From: Enoplolaimus lenunculus
Lineage: Eukaryota > Nematoda > Enoplea > Enoplida > Thoracostomopsidae
Direction: 5' to 3'
Assembly: GCA_030248215.1 (NCBI GenBank)
Contig: JASANG010000412.1
Coordinates: 187,655 to 251,654 of the forward strand
DNA: 64,000 nt
The notes beneath the pieces are model-generated. The model was not told where the DNA came from and ran no database searches. It saw only the letters and a program-made list of their open reading frames with translations. The translations under genes and the position numbers were made by a program. This document shows positions 1-12,320 of this stretch, piece by piece. The first letter of the stretch is position 1. Every line of letters begins with the position of its first letter.

Positions 1-374
1 CTTAAATATCAGAAATATTATTTTGAGTGTAGCATTGCCGGAAATCCCGTTATCATAAGACATCCTTTGCCCATCACTGCATGCAACCTTTGCAAACTTC
101 AACCCAGCACCACATATCGTTCACTGCCGTCCGAATAATCAAAACCGTATACGGTGCGCACACCTGTGGCTGCGCTTCGATATTAACCGTATAGTCGTTC
201 GAAAAGATGGCAACAGAGGGCTCTGCCCTCGTAATTACACGGATTTTCCTGGATTGGTTACATTTACACTTATGTTTGGCTCAAATATTTGTGGTTGCGC
301 ATCCTTGAAAATACGTCAATCCGAATATATATTTATATATATGTATACAAAAGTTAAAGAATCATAGATATTCC

Positions 375-552
375 GGCCCATGTTAAGGGAATGGGCGTCC
401 AGGTTTCGGATGGATCCATCAAAGAGTAGGTTTAGATTGTAGATTACATTTTTTGCTTAGGCTTAGGAACTCATTTTTGCAACGCTCAGTTTTAGGCTTA
501 GGCTTAGGAATACGCTTGATCTCCTGTTACGCCCCTTAAAGTAACATTAGCC
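375..552. mobile_element. TTAGGC-bearing MITE, variant B
   Basis: Ends GGCCCATGTTAAG and CTTAAAGTAACATTAGCC form imperfect inverted repeats. The 8-bp flanks GATATTCC (367-374) and GATATTGC (553-560) are a target duplication with one mismatch. The inside holds TTAGGC repeats on the plus strand plus the AGATTGTAGATTACA segment shared with copies at 13.3 and 23.5 kb. Confidence 0.8.
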
Positions 553-650
553 GATATTGCAATTCGGCTATATTTGTTACAACTCTCAAAAGCTGTAAAC
601 GCAGTGTTTAGCAATTCGTGCGTGCATTCGAAAGACTCGAGAATCAACCA

Positions 651-843
651 CGCTGCAAAAAATGGTGAGTCAAATTGACTCCCTCAGAAATAGGCTCTAC
701 AGCACTACACAAACTGAGTCAAATTCGACTCCGCCAGAGTCAAACGTGCGACTTAGGGAGTCGAATTTGACTCTGGCCAGTTTGTTTAGTCCCGTAGAGC
801 CTATTTCGGAAAGAGTCAATTTGACTCACCATTTTTTACAGTG
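651..843. mobile_element. Palindromic MITE with GAGTCAAATTTGACTC-type repeats, copy 1
   Basis: Starts CTGCAAAAAATGGTGAGTC and ends with its inverse. The two halves are near mirror images built from GAGTCAAATTTGACTC-like words and a TAGGCTCTACG block. Similar to copies at 56010-56217 and 59321-59527. An open frame across it (662-931) follows from the repeat and is not a gene. Confidence 0.8.
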
Positions 844-977
844 CATGTTTAGTGTAGCGGCGAGGGTAAACGCCTATCGCCTGAAAACGCCACAATTCGA
901 ATCCAGGCTTGAAAGACGTTCTAATACATGAAATAAAAATATTTATATGGAAAACGGTTAATGGAATACTTGTCAGT

Positions 978-1521
978 TAAGCCCTATTCACACGTGCAAG
1001 TTTTTTCTTCGACAACTTGCAGCTGCAACTTGCACGAAATACTTGCAGCTGCAAGTATTTGTAAGCAATCATAACTTTCATTCTGAATCTTGACATGAAT
1101 TTATGTGAATATAATTTGCAAACCACTGCAAAAAATAAATAACATAACCTATAATCTATCAGTTTAGCCAATGATGATAAATGAATTCGACATGCAGGAC
1201 TATTCATACCTACGAATTAATTCTTCGCATATATTAATCATGAATAACTTGCAGCTGCAAGTTCTTCGAATGAATTTTTCAAAAAACTTGCAGCTGCAAG
1301 TTTCAGTTGTAAGAAACATTCATGCGCAGAGAAGGTTGTACTCGAAATTTCTTGACTTGAAAAAGTTTTCATCGCGATGCAATCTTTATTTAATGTTTAA
1401 AAATTTAAGACTATTCCCATTACTTTCGCCGTCGGCTATCTGCTTTGTGACCAAACTTGCACATGCAAGTTGCACGTGCAACTTTTTGCTGCAAAAACTT
1501 GCACGTATGAATAGGGCTTTA
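978..1521. mobile_element. Foldback element carrying ACTTGCAGCTGCAAGT palindromes
   Basis: Terminal inverted repeats AAGCCCTATTCACACGTGCA and its inverse (...TGCACGTATGAATAGGGCTT) bound about 540 bp. The 16-bp palindrome ACTTGCAGCTGCAAGT or close forms occur near 1014, 1041, 1246 and 1285, and CACGTG-centred versions lie near the ends. No transposase frame. Open frames inside it (977-1207 minus, 1171-1611 plus) look spurious. Confidence 0.75.
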
Positions 1522-2562
1522 GTATGTTTGAGTTTCACGCGTTACGTTCAGCATGGTCGAGATTACGCCTCGCCGCCAGCCCTCCGGTTTCCTCAGTCCG
1601 TTCTCAAATGATCCATCGAAGGCTTTGTCTTATAATTCACCAAACCCCAACGTTCATCACAGACATCCAACCAAGGCATAGGGTTGCTCAACAAGAATCC
1701 CATATCATTTATCGAGACCCCCATTTTACATAAAAAATTTTCTCGTGTACAACCCCTTGAATCTTGCGGTTTAGTGCAACACAAATTTCAGTCATAGAAA
1801 GCTCCAGTTGAGTTGAAAACGAACCAACTTATGTCAAATTGTGGTCAGTTGTTTAAACATCCGTTGAATCAGTACGAGTGAGGCTTCCTGATGCAACGAG
1901 GCCTCCATAAGAGGAAAGTTCTGATGACCTTGACAGTGGGCTTCAGATTAAACCTCAATGTGCGGTCTTATCTCCCGCGTATAAAGGTTGATAATTTTTT
2001 GTTTACCTGTCGCACTATCTATCAACCGTTAATAATAAATTGCGCTGTGACCGCCGCTATCGCGAAAATACATCAAACCACAAATGACAAAACAAAACTA
2101 AAACATACAAAAAACCGTAAGCCAACGCTGATTTATAGAAAAGGTATGCAAGAAATTCCATCACACAGCCTCTAAGCAACACATGTTTGCAGATATTTAT
2201 TTTGTGTCATACCAACATTCCCTTCAATTGCAATCTCGCCGAAAAGCAACCGAATTAGCATCGTTAAAACCGTTGTTACAAAGCTTACACACTTCTATTC
2301 TATAATATTGCAAGAAAGGATAAACCAATTTTTGGCAAATGATGGGCACAAAACTACTTCTGTACTGATCTGAATATTAAGAGGGGACCACAGATATTTA
2401 TTTTGCCACTCCAGAAAGTAAACTTTTGATATTCGATTACTTGGATTATTTATTTTTCAGGCCAAACTTCAGGTATTTGGAGCTCACAACTTTCACTTTA
2501 CCGTTCGATATGATTTAAGTACGTAACGTAGGAAAATATATATGAATATATTTATATATCTA

Positions 2563-2610
2563 TAAATAAATAAATAAATAAAAAATAAATAAATAAATAA
2601 ATATATATAT
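2563..2610. repeat. (AAAT)n then (AT)n microsatellite
   Basis: Tandem AAAT/TAAA units grading into ATATAT. Simple repeat, no gene signal. Confidence 0.9.
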
Positions 2611-3568
2611 GGGATCTAATCCGGTATTTTGTGAATTTTGTGTTTTATAACCACTTGATTAATTTTGTATTTTTATTTTACATTTTTTGATTTTTGTTTT
2701 ACAGGTAAATTAATAGGTTGCTTTATTTGCCGCTTTTCGTTTTTCAAATAACATGAAGCTGTTGTTTTCGAACGTTCCGGATAGACTGAAGGTAGATTTG
2801 GTTGAACGTCACACCGTTCAGCGCGATTATATTCAGCGCTCAGTTTCGACTCGACTAGTTTTGTTTGAGTTGAATGCAGCAAATCGTGCTCAGGAAATAG
2901 CTCAATTGGTGTTTCGTAGAAAATTTGTTCAGGAGGTTCTTGATCTGAAATTAAAATTGATATTTCTGTCTTCAATTTTGGTGTTACCGTTAGATTCCGT
3001 AAACACGGAAACTTTTAACGTTGCTTCCGCATCAAAATTTAGAGACAATGAAGCGTTGAATGTCAAATTTCGGCAACGATCCGTCTGATCTCATTGGGGT
3101 CCATGATAAATGTATCAAAAAAAAAGTTTATAATTATTGCAGGTGACATATGAACCGAAGACTGTAAAATTAACCAAGACAGAACATTCTATAGTAAGTA
3201 TGCTGGCAAATGAGCGATTTTGGGACGAATTAGGAATTATAAAACTGTTGCCCATAGTTACTATAAGGGTCCTACTCAATGAGAATGTAACCTTTCACAC
3301 GTCGCAGTCTCCCCGTCGCCAAAATTTTGCCCTTGACACCCACATAATAGAACGATTACTGCTTGTGATTTAAAGTTCGATCAAACGCAAACGTATTCTT
3401 CAAAACTCATCAGTTGAAGAAATGTATAAGCAGTCACTGGGAGACCCGCGTACAGCGCGCGGCGGTAATCCTGTAAAAGATTTGATCGCGTACTCATGTA
3501 AGCGGTTCTTACGAGCAAGCGTGTATACCGAGCAAGCAGCAAAATTTCGTTAAACAGCTAATATCCGT

Positions 3569-3757
3569 GGCCAATGTATACAACAGGATCGGAACAGTAG
3601 TTTAAGCATAATCCTTAAGCCTATTAAGCTTAAGCTTAAGCGTAAAAATGAGGTTATACCTAAGCCTAGCATACGCAAAAAATTAGTCTAAAGCTAATAA
3701 GTTTACTCTATTCCAGTCCCACGGAATAACGTTCCGCTCTTGATCTTTACACAGGCC
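3569..3757. mobile_element. TTAGGC-bearing MITE, variant A
   Basis: Ends GGCCAATGTATACAACAGGA and ...GATCTTTACACAGGCC. Flanks ATATCCGT and GTATCCGC are a degraded 8-bp target duplication. Interior of degenerate CCTAAG units, then the AAATTAGTCTAAAGC segment typical of variant A. Confidence 0.78.
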
Positions 3758-4075
3758 GTATCCGCATGAAAATCATTTTTTACGCTGTCAAATGTCTTTT
3801 TTTGCATCCAGAAATTTTGCGACAGCAAATATCGTCACTGTTCGTTCATTCGTTTGCGGTCGTGTTTTACCTTTGTGAAGGTGTCGAATTTCGCTAAACT
3901 GTCGCTCAATCCGACTGCGTGTTGTGTTTCTTAAGTTTCTTAGCAACGAATCTTTGTGATGCTTCTCGCTTGGCGTCAAGTGTTTGTCAGATTTAATCAG
4001 TGCGTTGGCCATTCGGTCAGCAAATTGAGGTGGCGATATTCCTATTTAAACGCTCAAAAATGATGTTGAAACACA

Positions 4076-4576
4076 AAGATAAACACGAATATCTGTTTCC
4101 GCTTCCGGCAAAGATGGGTGTACGTTTTCGTTTGCGTTACAGAAATATTAGAAAACGATTATGTTTTTATATGCTCAAAAAAGTTGTAAATCACTAAAAT
4201 AATCATTCTGTTTTCATACAGGTATGTTGTTGAATTTGTTGGCCCATGTATAGAATAGAACAGGGCCGGAACAGTACTATAAACATTTTCCTAAGCCTAA
4301 GCCTAAGCCATAGCGTATGGATGAGCCTATTCCTAAGCCTAAGCCTAAGCCTATGCAAAAACTTAGTCTAAAGCTTAAACTGACTCTATTATAGCCCATT
4401 CGGAAAACGATCCGGCCATGTTCTATACATGGGCCAATTTGTTTGACTAATTAAAACCATCTTTTAAAATTTTTTATATACGTACTTGAGTATACGTTTA
4501 TCCGCTTCCATTTCTGTTTTATTTTTAATCACTATCAGTTTCTGATTATGTTATTTTTACTATCCGTTGACACCCC
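4076..4576. mobile_element. CGTTTCCGTTA-type MITE interrupted by a TTAGGC MITE
   Basis: The left part (ATCTGTTTCCG, GGGTGTACG, GTTACAGAAATATT) and the right part (ACTATCCGTTGACACCC) match the two ends of the ~380-bp element intact at 23733-24108. The middle is displaced by the element at 4241-4435. Confidence 0.65.
4241..4435. mobile_element. TTAGGC-bearing MITE, variant A, with exact 8-bp target duplication
   Basis: Best-preserved boundaries in the window. It begins GGCCCATGTATAGAA and ends TTCTATACATGGGCC, flanked by identical AATTTGTT at 4233-4240 and 4436-4443. An 8-bp duplication fits hAT or Merlin-type transposition. The interior is CCTAAG repeats on the plus strand with no coding frame. 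Confidence 0.9.
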
Positions 4577-6429
4577 ATGTTCTAAAAATTGTGCTATATT
4601 TACCAGTGCTGCATGCCACCATTGTCCACAAACCCCCCTCGTTCGATTTTTTTCTTGAATGCAACCGTAACCCACCTTTTCCAAAATCTTGGCTACGCCA
4701 TGTATAGCGGATAGCTACCGCTGCTATACGCTGCATCGTGCCATCTGATGCCGTAGCACAGAGATAAGAAATGGGACAGCCTGAGGTCTTCCCACTCCGC
4801 CCGCCCTGTGAGGGATGTTTTTTGGCAGCCGCCCTATAAGGCCCCATGAGTCCGGACGAAAAAATGGTGCACCACCTGGCCCATGAAGTTATATATCACA
4901 AAAAATAAGCAGCATTTCAGTACTTTTACGTTGATTTCTATATTTCTAAGTTCAATTAACCTATTGTCTCGCGATTTTTGCTAGGCACAAAACCCGTGCC
5001 TCATGTGGCAAACGAATATAGCAGTTTAACATAACCGAGAAATAGCATCATTTCACTGGTTTTGTTTAGATTTCTATATTTGTCACGACAATTGATGTAC
5101 ACTGTATTGCGGACTTTTGTTGACTCAATTTTAATAAACTGAATTTAACAAAGAACGCGGGCCGACAAAAAAACTTCAATTAAGAATGACAAAATTTTGG
5201 ATATTCTGCTTGTCAAAAGAAGCCTAAGCTTACTTTTGGCAATTTTTTACTTTCCATCAGACAACTAAAATGTGGGGGATTTTCAGTTTCATTTTCCGTT
5301 ATCAATATATATATAGTAAAAGAACCTTGTGCAACAGCACAACTAACTATGTAGCGTAGTAGGTCTACAATGGCGGATCCAGGGGGGCCACCCCGGCCGT
5401 GCCCCTCCAACAGCATCTCGACAAATATTATATAGAGTGTCAATTGTTGTTCAACGCTGTTTATTTCTCTGGTTTATACAGAATAGTATAAGCAACTGTC
5501 TTTAAATTTGTGTCTGATTGAAACCAAATCCGAACATATTTAGGTTTTACAACAATGAATTGTTTGATGTGATCCTGTTTCAGGCCTCATGCATATTAAA
5601 TTTGGGTGGGTTCTGCGGAAAAGCAGACTAACAGACCCAATACTATTCTAATTATAGAAAATTTTTCCATGTGAAAGGTGTTTTGTAGGGTGCAAATTAA
5701 ACCAGTGTTCACTCTTGTGCTGAAAACTTCACAACCGAAAGAAATTAATCTTCCGATTTTGTCCCATTTTCGCGCCACAAAATAGGGGCAAAAATCGAAA
5801 GAAAATTTTTCCATGGATTTTAAATTTATAGGTCAAAAGTAAGCTGAAATTTTTTTCTGCAGCCCGAACCTCTAAAATTTTTATCGTTCATACAAAGTTT
5901 CTGTCTGCTGCTTGCTAAATTCTATTTAAAACCGTGTTTAATAAATTCACAAAACGACTGAATAAATTTGCATAAAAACATGAATAATCAACATAAAAAT
6001 CGGCTACCAGTTTAGTGTTATAAACTGCAATGGGACAGGTGGGACACGATTTTTGTGCCAGAACATGGAGCTCCATAAGGCAGTGATGGATTGACCGCAT
6101 TCCTTCTATCTGTGTGATGCAATGTTACGATGACGTTTTACATGTAGGCCCCAATCCATCCGTACACCTAAATGTTTCATTTCAAACTTGAACAATTCGA
6201 TATGTTACCGTTTGTGGTATCGTCGAAAAAATCTGTATCTCGCGTGATCGAAACAGTTCGATCTTCTCTACTCAGTTTCAAGTCTTTGTTGTCTGTTTGC
6301 AAATTGCTGTTTTTCCACCACCTGGAAAATATTGCAACACAGTAAAAAGCAGTACTTGTATACACTTTGCCGCCCCCCCCCGTCGAACTATTACCCCTTG
6401 TTTCTCCGGTGTTAGAACAGTGCACATTT

Positions 6430-6908
6430 AAAACTAATGCTCTGGGTTATGCTTACGCTTAAGTATAAATGATTACAGGCAAAGGTATATGCGTAGGTTT
6501 AAGTTTAGGAAAGACTTTTCCGAAGCCAAATCGTGATCGTAAGCCTAAGCCTCTGTGGGAATGTGTACAAGAGACTTGCGGATTGTGGTTTATGTATACA
6601 ACAGGACCGGAACAGTAGTATAAGCATACTCCTATGCCTAAACCTAAGCCTAAGTTTAAGCCTAAGCCTCTGCGGGATTGTATACAAGAGACTTGCGGAT
6701 TGTGGTTTATGTATACAACAGGACCGGAACAGTAGTATAAGCATACTCCTATGCCTAAACCTAAGCCTAAGTTTAAGCCTAACCCTAAGCATAAGGATGA
6801 GCCTATTCTTAAGGCTAAGCCTAAGCCTAAGCAAAACAGTAACTCAAAAGCTTAAATTGACTCTATTACATCCCCGCCGGAAAACGATCCGGCCCTGTTC
6901 TATACGTG
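6430..6908. repeat. Compound TTAGGC MITE with a 117-bp internal tandem duplication
   Basis: Variant A ends (AACAGGACCGGAACAGTAGT and GATCCGGCCCTGTTCTATAC) enclose degenerate CCTAAG arrays. A 117-bp unit containing CTTGCGGATTGTGGTTTATG plus the MITE start occurs twice (about 6550 and 6667). Open frames on both strands here (6505-6834, 6533-6919) simply mirror that repeat. Confidence 0.8.
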
Positions 6909-7059
6909 GACCCGAATAGTTTGCCCCATCCACAATTGAGCAGTTGTGTTACAGAGAAAAGTATAAAACATACAAAAAATCAAAATCCCAAAGTATGATT
7001 CCATTATGAGGAAATAAATACTAAAATTTGTCGTCGACTCAGAGTATACACAGTCACAA

Positions 7060-7215
7060 ACATCAAGGCTATGCATAAGCTTAATAGGTTTAGGCTTACG
7101 TTTAGAAAAACAACTTATGCAAACGTTTACGTTTAGGCTTGGTACGACTTTTCGTAAACATTATTCCTATAAGCGAAAGCGTAAGCCTAAGCCTTTAGCC
7201 TGCGTGGGCATAATA
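7060..7215. repeat. Degenerate TTAGGC element fragment
   Basis: Contains GTTTAGGCTTACG, TTTAGGCTTGG and CGTAAGCCTAAGCC with no clean ends. It also shares TATACAAGAGA with the compound element at 6.6 kb, so it is probably an old, broken relative. Confidence 0.6.
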
Positions 7216-7782
7216 TATACAAGAGATTGATCGCGTCGTTTTGTCATCAACGTACCACCATGCGACGACTAAAATACAACACCATGCAACAAGCAGTAAC
7301 GGAACGATTAAAGCGACTGCCAAAAAATTGTTTGATAACGCCATAAAGTGCAATTTGCCATCATAAGAAATCGTTTAATCATGAGATCAATAAGTAGCTG
7401 TAATGACAAGAAACACAAATTTAAAGTAAAAACGAGCCGACATACAATTCTGATCTTTGTTTGTTTCCGTCACAAAAAGTAACCCCCCCCTGAACCCCAC
7501 GAAAAATTTATTACTGGATTAATATAATAATATAGTCCATCGAAAAATAAAAGCTAACGGTTAGAATTATTGTTACCGTTTGGAGCTTGGCCAGCTCTAA
7601 ACCTAAGCCTAGAGCCCCCTAAACTTATTAATATATACTTTTAGGAAAATATTACAGCAATGCTAGGAGTGCAATTTCTTACTCGTAAAGTAGACAAATA
7701 CGTACTTGACTTTACCTGCTGTCGAAGTCAAAGGGTTGAATTATAAATATACACTTGTTTATACTCCAGTTTCTAAAATGGC

Positions 7783-8030
7783 GGCCAATGTAAAGAACAT
7801 GGGCGAAACAGTATTTAAGCATATTCCAAAGCCTAAGCCTAGGCCTAAAGCGTAAGAATGAGCATAATCCTAAGCCTAAAGCCTAAGCCTAAGCCTAAGC
7901 CTAAGCCCACGCCTAAGCCTAAGACTAAGCCTAAGCCTAACCTAAGCCAAGAAAAAAATTGTCTGAAGCTTAAGCTTACTCTTTTTTTGTCTTACAGAAA
8001 AAAGTTCCGCGCCTGATCTTTACATGGGCC
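7783..8030. mobile_element. TTAGGC-bearing MITE with the longest telomere-like array
   Basis: Ends GGCCAATGTAAAGAAC and GATCTTTACATGGGCC; flanks AAAATGGC and AGAATGGT. Inside are the longest near-perfect CCTAAG runs in the window (about 7870-7945). Confidence 0.85.
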
Positions 8031-9274
8031 AGAATGGTTAACTATAAAACTAACAATATCTGACTCACCTTAAATATATTCAAAAGAAATACGCACTGTT
8101 AAAACAATGTTTTGCTTCAATAAAACAGCGGTCTGTTTTTGTTTAAAAAATGTCGAGATACGCTTTGAGTTGAAAAATTATATTCTGTTCGTAGAATGTT
8201 ACATCGCGGTTAAATGATGTGTTCTGCTACGTCGTTTAACACAGCTGCAGATCAACGCTAACCAATGTCAGTATTTCAGGTCATAAAGTTCCAGTTTAGT
8301 ATCTTTTGCTACTGATTATTGTGATTCTTTTTGTAACCGAACAAATTTCCGCATAGTCTGACTTTGATCTGACGAGCTTCATGCACCTTCTGTAACAAGT
8401 TTGCGCTATCGATGCTAACCATTTCTAGCTGACATTTTAGTATATGGCTGGGTTGCAAATGACCGTGTGAATAGTTAGTGATTTCCTGGGCCTATCCAAA
8501 TCACTAACTCCGCGCTTTGAATCCGATTTTCAATGACGCTACTTCGCTCTGGTTCAGCAATGCAGTCGTTTTTCCCTTTTGTTCCCCCACACACAAGTAA
8601 AGCACCAGTTCCAGTACAAACGCAATATGCTTAACTGCCGAGCTTATTCCTGCTAATGTGTCGACAGTTGCTTTGTTTTAGGTGCCTTCCGCACGTTCGC
8701 TACGAGAACTTATCGTGTAATTTCACTAAGTCACTAGCTGACACCGTATAAAGACAATTGTAACGCAAAGTGACAAAACTCCAAAAATGCCGTAATATCT
8801 CCAATTTACCGTACAAAACCCCAATTATCTCAAGAAAACCAGCCAAAACTAGCCCCACTAGAATTGACTAACCCCAGAAAACACTCCAACTGAAACACCA
8901 GAAAACTCCGTTAACACATCTCCAACACTCCCCTAGATCTCCGGTGCTGCCCGTAGGCTTCGCACTCTGTGCGCTCCGATTACCAAATATCCTTACGCCT
9001 GTGTACCATAGACTCACATTTGAACTACCCTGACTATTCATCAACTCAAATCCGAAATACCTAAGTCTCCCAACGCCGCTAACAAGTCACTCAATCAAGC
9101 TAAACAACCAATGCTAAACGCAACCAAAGGTGAAATCGCCAAAATTGAACCGTAAACCATACTTGAAAAACACAAGAATGATTGTGGAGGCTGGCTACCC
9201 CAGCCCCCTTAATTGATTGATTTGCGTAAATTGTTCGGCTTTTGGAGTCTCGGACACTCACCGAAGCCTATATT

Positions 9275-9277
<3 letters not shown>

Positions 9278-9314
<37 letters not shown>

Positions 9315-9316
9315 CC
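9278..9316. repeat. (CAA)n microsatellite
   Basis: About a dozen CAA units. The poly-Cys minus-strand frame here is an artefact. Flanking sequence up to about 9470 is GC-richer and may be part of an unidentified repeat; I cannot name it. Confidence 0.9.
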
Positions 9317-9599
9317 ACAAAGAATAACAAGAACAATATGACCCCTCCCAAAACCCCTAGCTAGGCCATTAGGCGCATTAGGCCGGACGCGCGTATTTAG
9401 TGGCCACGCAGGGCCCATGTAAACTGGACATTGCGGCTCAGCCGTCACGCATAGAATTTATAACCTTTTACCCTTCCTAGCAACGCATGAGTCTACCTTA
9501 AGTTCAAAGAAAGACTAGGTGGAGCCGGGGACTCCCTTAAGGTGTGGCTTGAGTTTGATTTAAATTTTGTTTTAGTTTTTAGTTTGAAATATATGAGTG

Positions 9600-9740
9600 G
9601 CACAGCCACTTACAGGCAAGACTAAACTAATGGATCATCCACGTAATAATGCGCGCATCGTTGTAAAAAATTGTCCACCCAACCGCGTAGGACCAGTGTC
9701 CAAAAACGATGCTATAACGAGTGCCTGATGACAACACACA
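9600..9740. repeat. Dispersed repeat shared with 13116-13225
   Basis: Shares ATGGATCATCCAC, GCGCGCATCGTTGTAAAA, TTGTCCACC, TAGGACCAGT and AAAAACGATGCTATAAC with the later copy, in the same orientation and order. Divergence is moderate. Class unknown. Confidence 0.65.
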
Positions 9741-10247
9741 CCCTGTACTTTGATAGTCGGTTTTGTTCTGACTGACCAAACGCAGGCTCTCGCTACAGCG
9801 TTGTTTCTACGAAATAAATTTTAATTTTTTGTGCATAGCTTCTGCTAAAACAAATGTACAATAATAGTCCCTTCGAACAGTGTCTCGTTACAGAGTAAAG
9901 AACATTATGCACTGTGTTCTGTGAGAGTAGCGACCTGCGTTGTCCTTGGACTATGCTTAGATACTAGTTCTAAATATAACATCCTTCCTACAGAGTTCCT
10001 GAAAATGACATAGGTCCTTACCCAGACCTGGACAATTAGTTACACTAGTGCACGCACTGGATGACCCATAAACGGCATTTGAAACCGATTTTAACTTCAA
10101 CTTCATTTCGGAGTTGAATCAGAGAAAGATCAAGTCGAATATTTTGAGTAAAACATACAACACTAGTAATATATGAAATGTTTCATTGAAAGATTCCAGA
10201 TTCCATTTGAACTTTTTAGTGATACGTTATGCATGAACATATTAAAT

Positions 10248-11431
10248 ACTAGAATGAAAAGTGCCCCGATGTGGCCATAGAAAACGATATGTTTCGGGTA
10301 GTAAGATTTTTAGTTCAATACCGCTAGTATTACAATTTCCATGCATGCGTATAAAGTTTTAAAACTAGATTAATTTGATGCCAATCAGCGTCCTCCCGAA
10401 ACACGACACAACAATACTATAGAATTAATAAAAGTTAAATCATTGAGTTTGATTGACTGCGTAACGGAAACATATCCGCAACTTTCTCTGACAGCGGCCA
10501 AATAGACATGTGATCCACTGTTTCGAAATATTAAAACAAGAAATAAATACTAGAATATAAATGACGAATTATGGTTGATGTAAAAAATTTGAGTACACAC
10601 TCGTGACATTAGTTTCTTGCACTTAGTAAACTGAAGTTTCGAATATATGCAGAAAAATTTTGGGTTTTAAAAAGAGTAAGTAGAAATTAAGCGTAAAATG
10701 CTGGTGACCCAATATTAAAAACGTGTTTGTTCGTCAATTGGCTCAATGTAAAGAACAGGAGCGGATCAGTATTATAAGCATATTCCTAATCGTACGCCTA
10801 AGCATAAGCGTTAGCATGAGCATATTCCTAAGCCTAAACCTAAGCGTAAGAATGAGCATAATCCTAAGCCTAAGCCAAGCAAAAAATTAATCTAAACCTT
10901 AAGCTTATTCTATTCTAGTCCCGCAGAAAAAACGTTCCGCCCCAGATCTTTACATTGGCCGTCATTGGAATACAACGCAGATTTCGTCAGAAAAGTTGCA
11001 AATATTGTTTCGCTACGTACTCACTCAAATATTTTAATGTTTTAAAAGTTTAAAATCTGGGTACCGTTTAGCCAAGTATGGAGAGGGCACTGTACGGTAC
11101 AAAATTTAAACAGCTCCAAAACTTGATGCGTTATCGTTTTCTATAGCCTCGTCGGGACACTTTACTGTCTATTGTGACTTTTCTCCGAAAAAGTTGCGGA
11201 TATGTTTCCGTTACGCAGTCAATCAAACTCAATGATTTAACTTTTATTAATTCTATAGTATTGTTGTGTCGGTCGTGTTTCGGGAGGACGCTGATTGGCA
11301 TCAAATTAATCTAGTTTTAAAACTTTATACGCATGCATGGAAATTGTAATACTAGCGGTATTGAACTAAAAATCTTACTACCCGAAACATATCGTTTTCT
11401 ATGGCCACATCGGGGCACTTTTCATTCTAGT
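10248..11431. mobile_element. Large inverted-repeat (foldback) element, ~240-bp arms
   Basis: Left arm 10248-10487 is nearly identical to the reverse complement of 11190-11431: CTAGAATGAAAAGTGCCCCG, GATATGTTTCGGGTAG, TTTGATGCCAATCAGCGTCC and GCGTAACGGAAACATATCCG all recur inverted. The ~700-bp spacer holds a TTAGGC MITE (10740-10960) and a weaker internal echo of the arm (GTTTTCTATAGCCTCGTCGG). No transposase frame. Confidence 0.85.
10740..10960. mobile_element. TTAGGC-bearing MITE nested in the foldback spacer
   Basis: Starts GGCTCAATGTAAAGAACAGG and ends CAGATCTTTACATTGGCC, with CCTAAG-type interior. Flanking target duplication is not clear. Confidence 0.75.
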
Positions 11432-12180
11432 TACTAAGCTTTACGAAGAAACTTTATGTAAATTTACCTAAAGTGCGAAAATATTCAAATTTAAAGTCAT
11501 ATATACTCACGTTATAATTGTTTTAGAACTGTTAAGCTATATTTCCTTGAAAATTAAAAACTACATTTTCACAATCACAAAAGTCGCGCTTTCCTAATTT
11601 CATTTTTATTTATTAGGTAACTCGCTCAATTTATAATGCTAATATATTTTAATTCATATGAATTGTTTGAAGTCAAATAGAGAATCAATACAATTGATAA
11701 GTACTTGCTCTAGTGAAAACTGATTTTATGCTGCATAGTAGTGTAGAACCAATACATCGGTATCGGTATTGTAATCGGTATTTTGGAAGAATACTGATTC
11801 CGATACTTTCAATTTTGTATTGCACACATGAACTGCTTAAATATATAATTGGAATGCTCAGCATTTAAAAATATGGCTGCAACAAATATTTTGTGAAACA
11901 TGCCGAATACCCATTTGCATCAACATGCGGACGTGGAAATTGCTTGAAACACACTTTTGTTCGTTTCCTCTTAATTGTACAAGAAATTCTAATAATGCAA
12001 TTCCATCCGCAGTCAAAACTGCGAATGAATGACATACGTTTGTATATAAATACCAACAAAATAGAATAGTAGAAATAATAGACTTTTGACACAAACATAA
12101 GAGACGTGAACACTTTTGGAAGAAACATTTAATAGTGACACTACCGTGTCCCTATGATTGAAGAATAAGCGAAAGCCGTA

Positions 12181-12320
12181 AAACTTAAATAAATTCTCAC
12201 CATATGCCAAAATAGGACTTAGTCATATATGAACTATTTCATTAAAAGTAAAGAATAGAAATAAAGCAAAAGCTGCAAAACTTAAATAAATTCTCAACAT
12301 ATGCCAAAATAGGACTTTTA
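12181..12320. repeat. ~97-bp tandem duplication
   Basis: AAACTTAAATAAATTCTCA followed by CATATGCCAAAATAGGACTT occurs at about 12181 and again at about 12278. Surrounding short frames on the minus strand (11858-12210) have no recognisable similarity. Confidence 0.7.

Noticed and set aside
2753-3373. Two adjacent frames (111 and 78 codons) that could be exons of a small gene
   Set aside because: No recognisable domain, no donor in the required phase before the first stop, and an equally long antisense frame; left unsupported.
6505-6919. Mirrored open frames on both strands with repeated LRLKLRLRF / LSLSLSLCG
   Set aside because: Produced by translating the CCTAAG array and its 117-bp duplication; not proteins.
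7783-8030. True chromosome-internal telomere fusion scar
   Set aside because: The array is bounded by transposon-like inverted ends and an 8-bp duplication and occurs in many dispersed copies, so a mobile element explains it better.
9200-9470. Possible end of a larger transposable element around the CAA tract
   Set aside because: GC-richer and repeat-like, but no ends, duplications or coding similarity that I can support.
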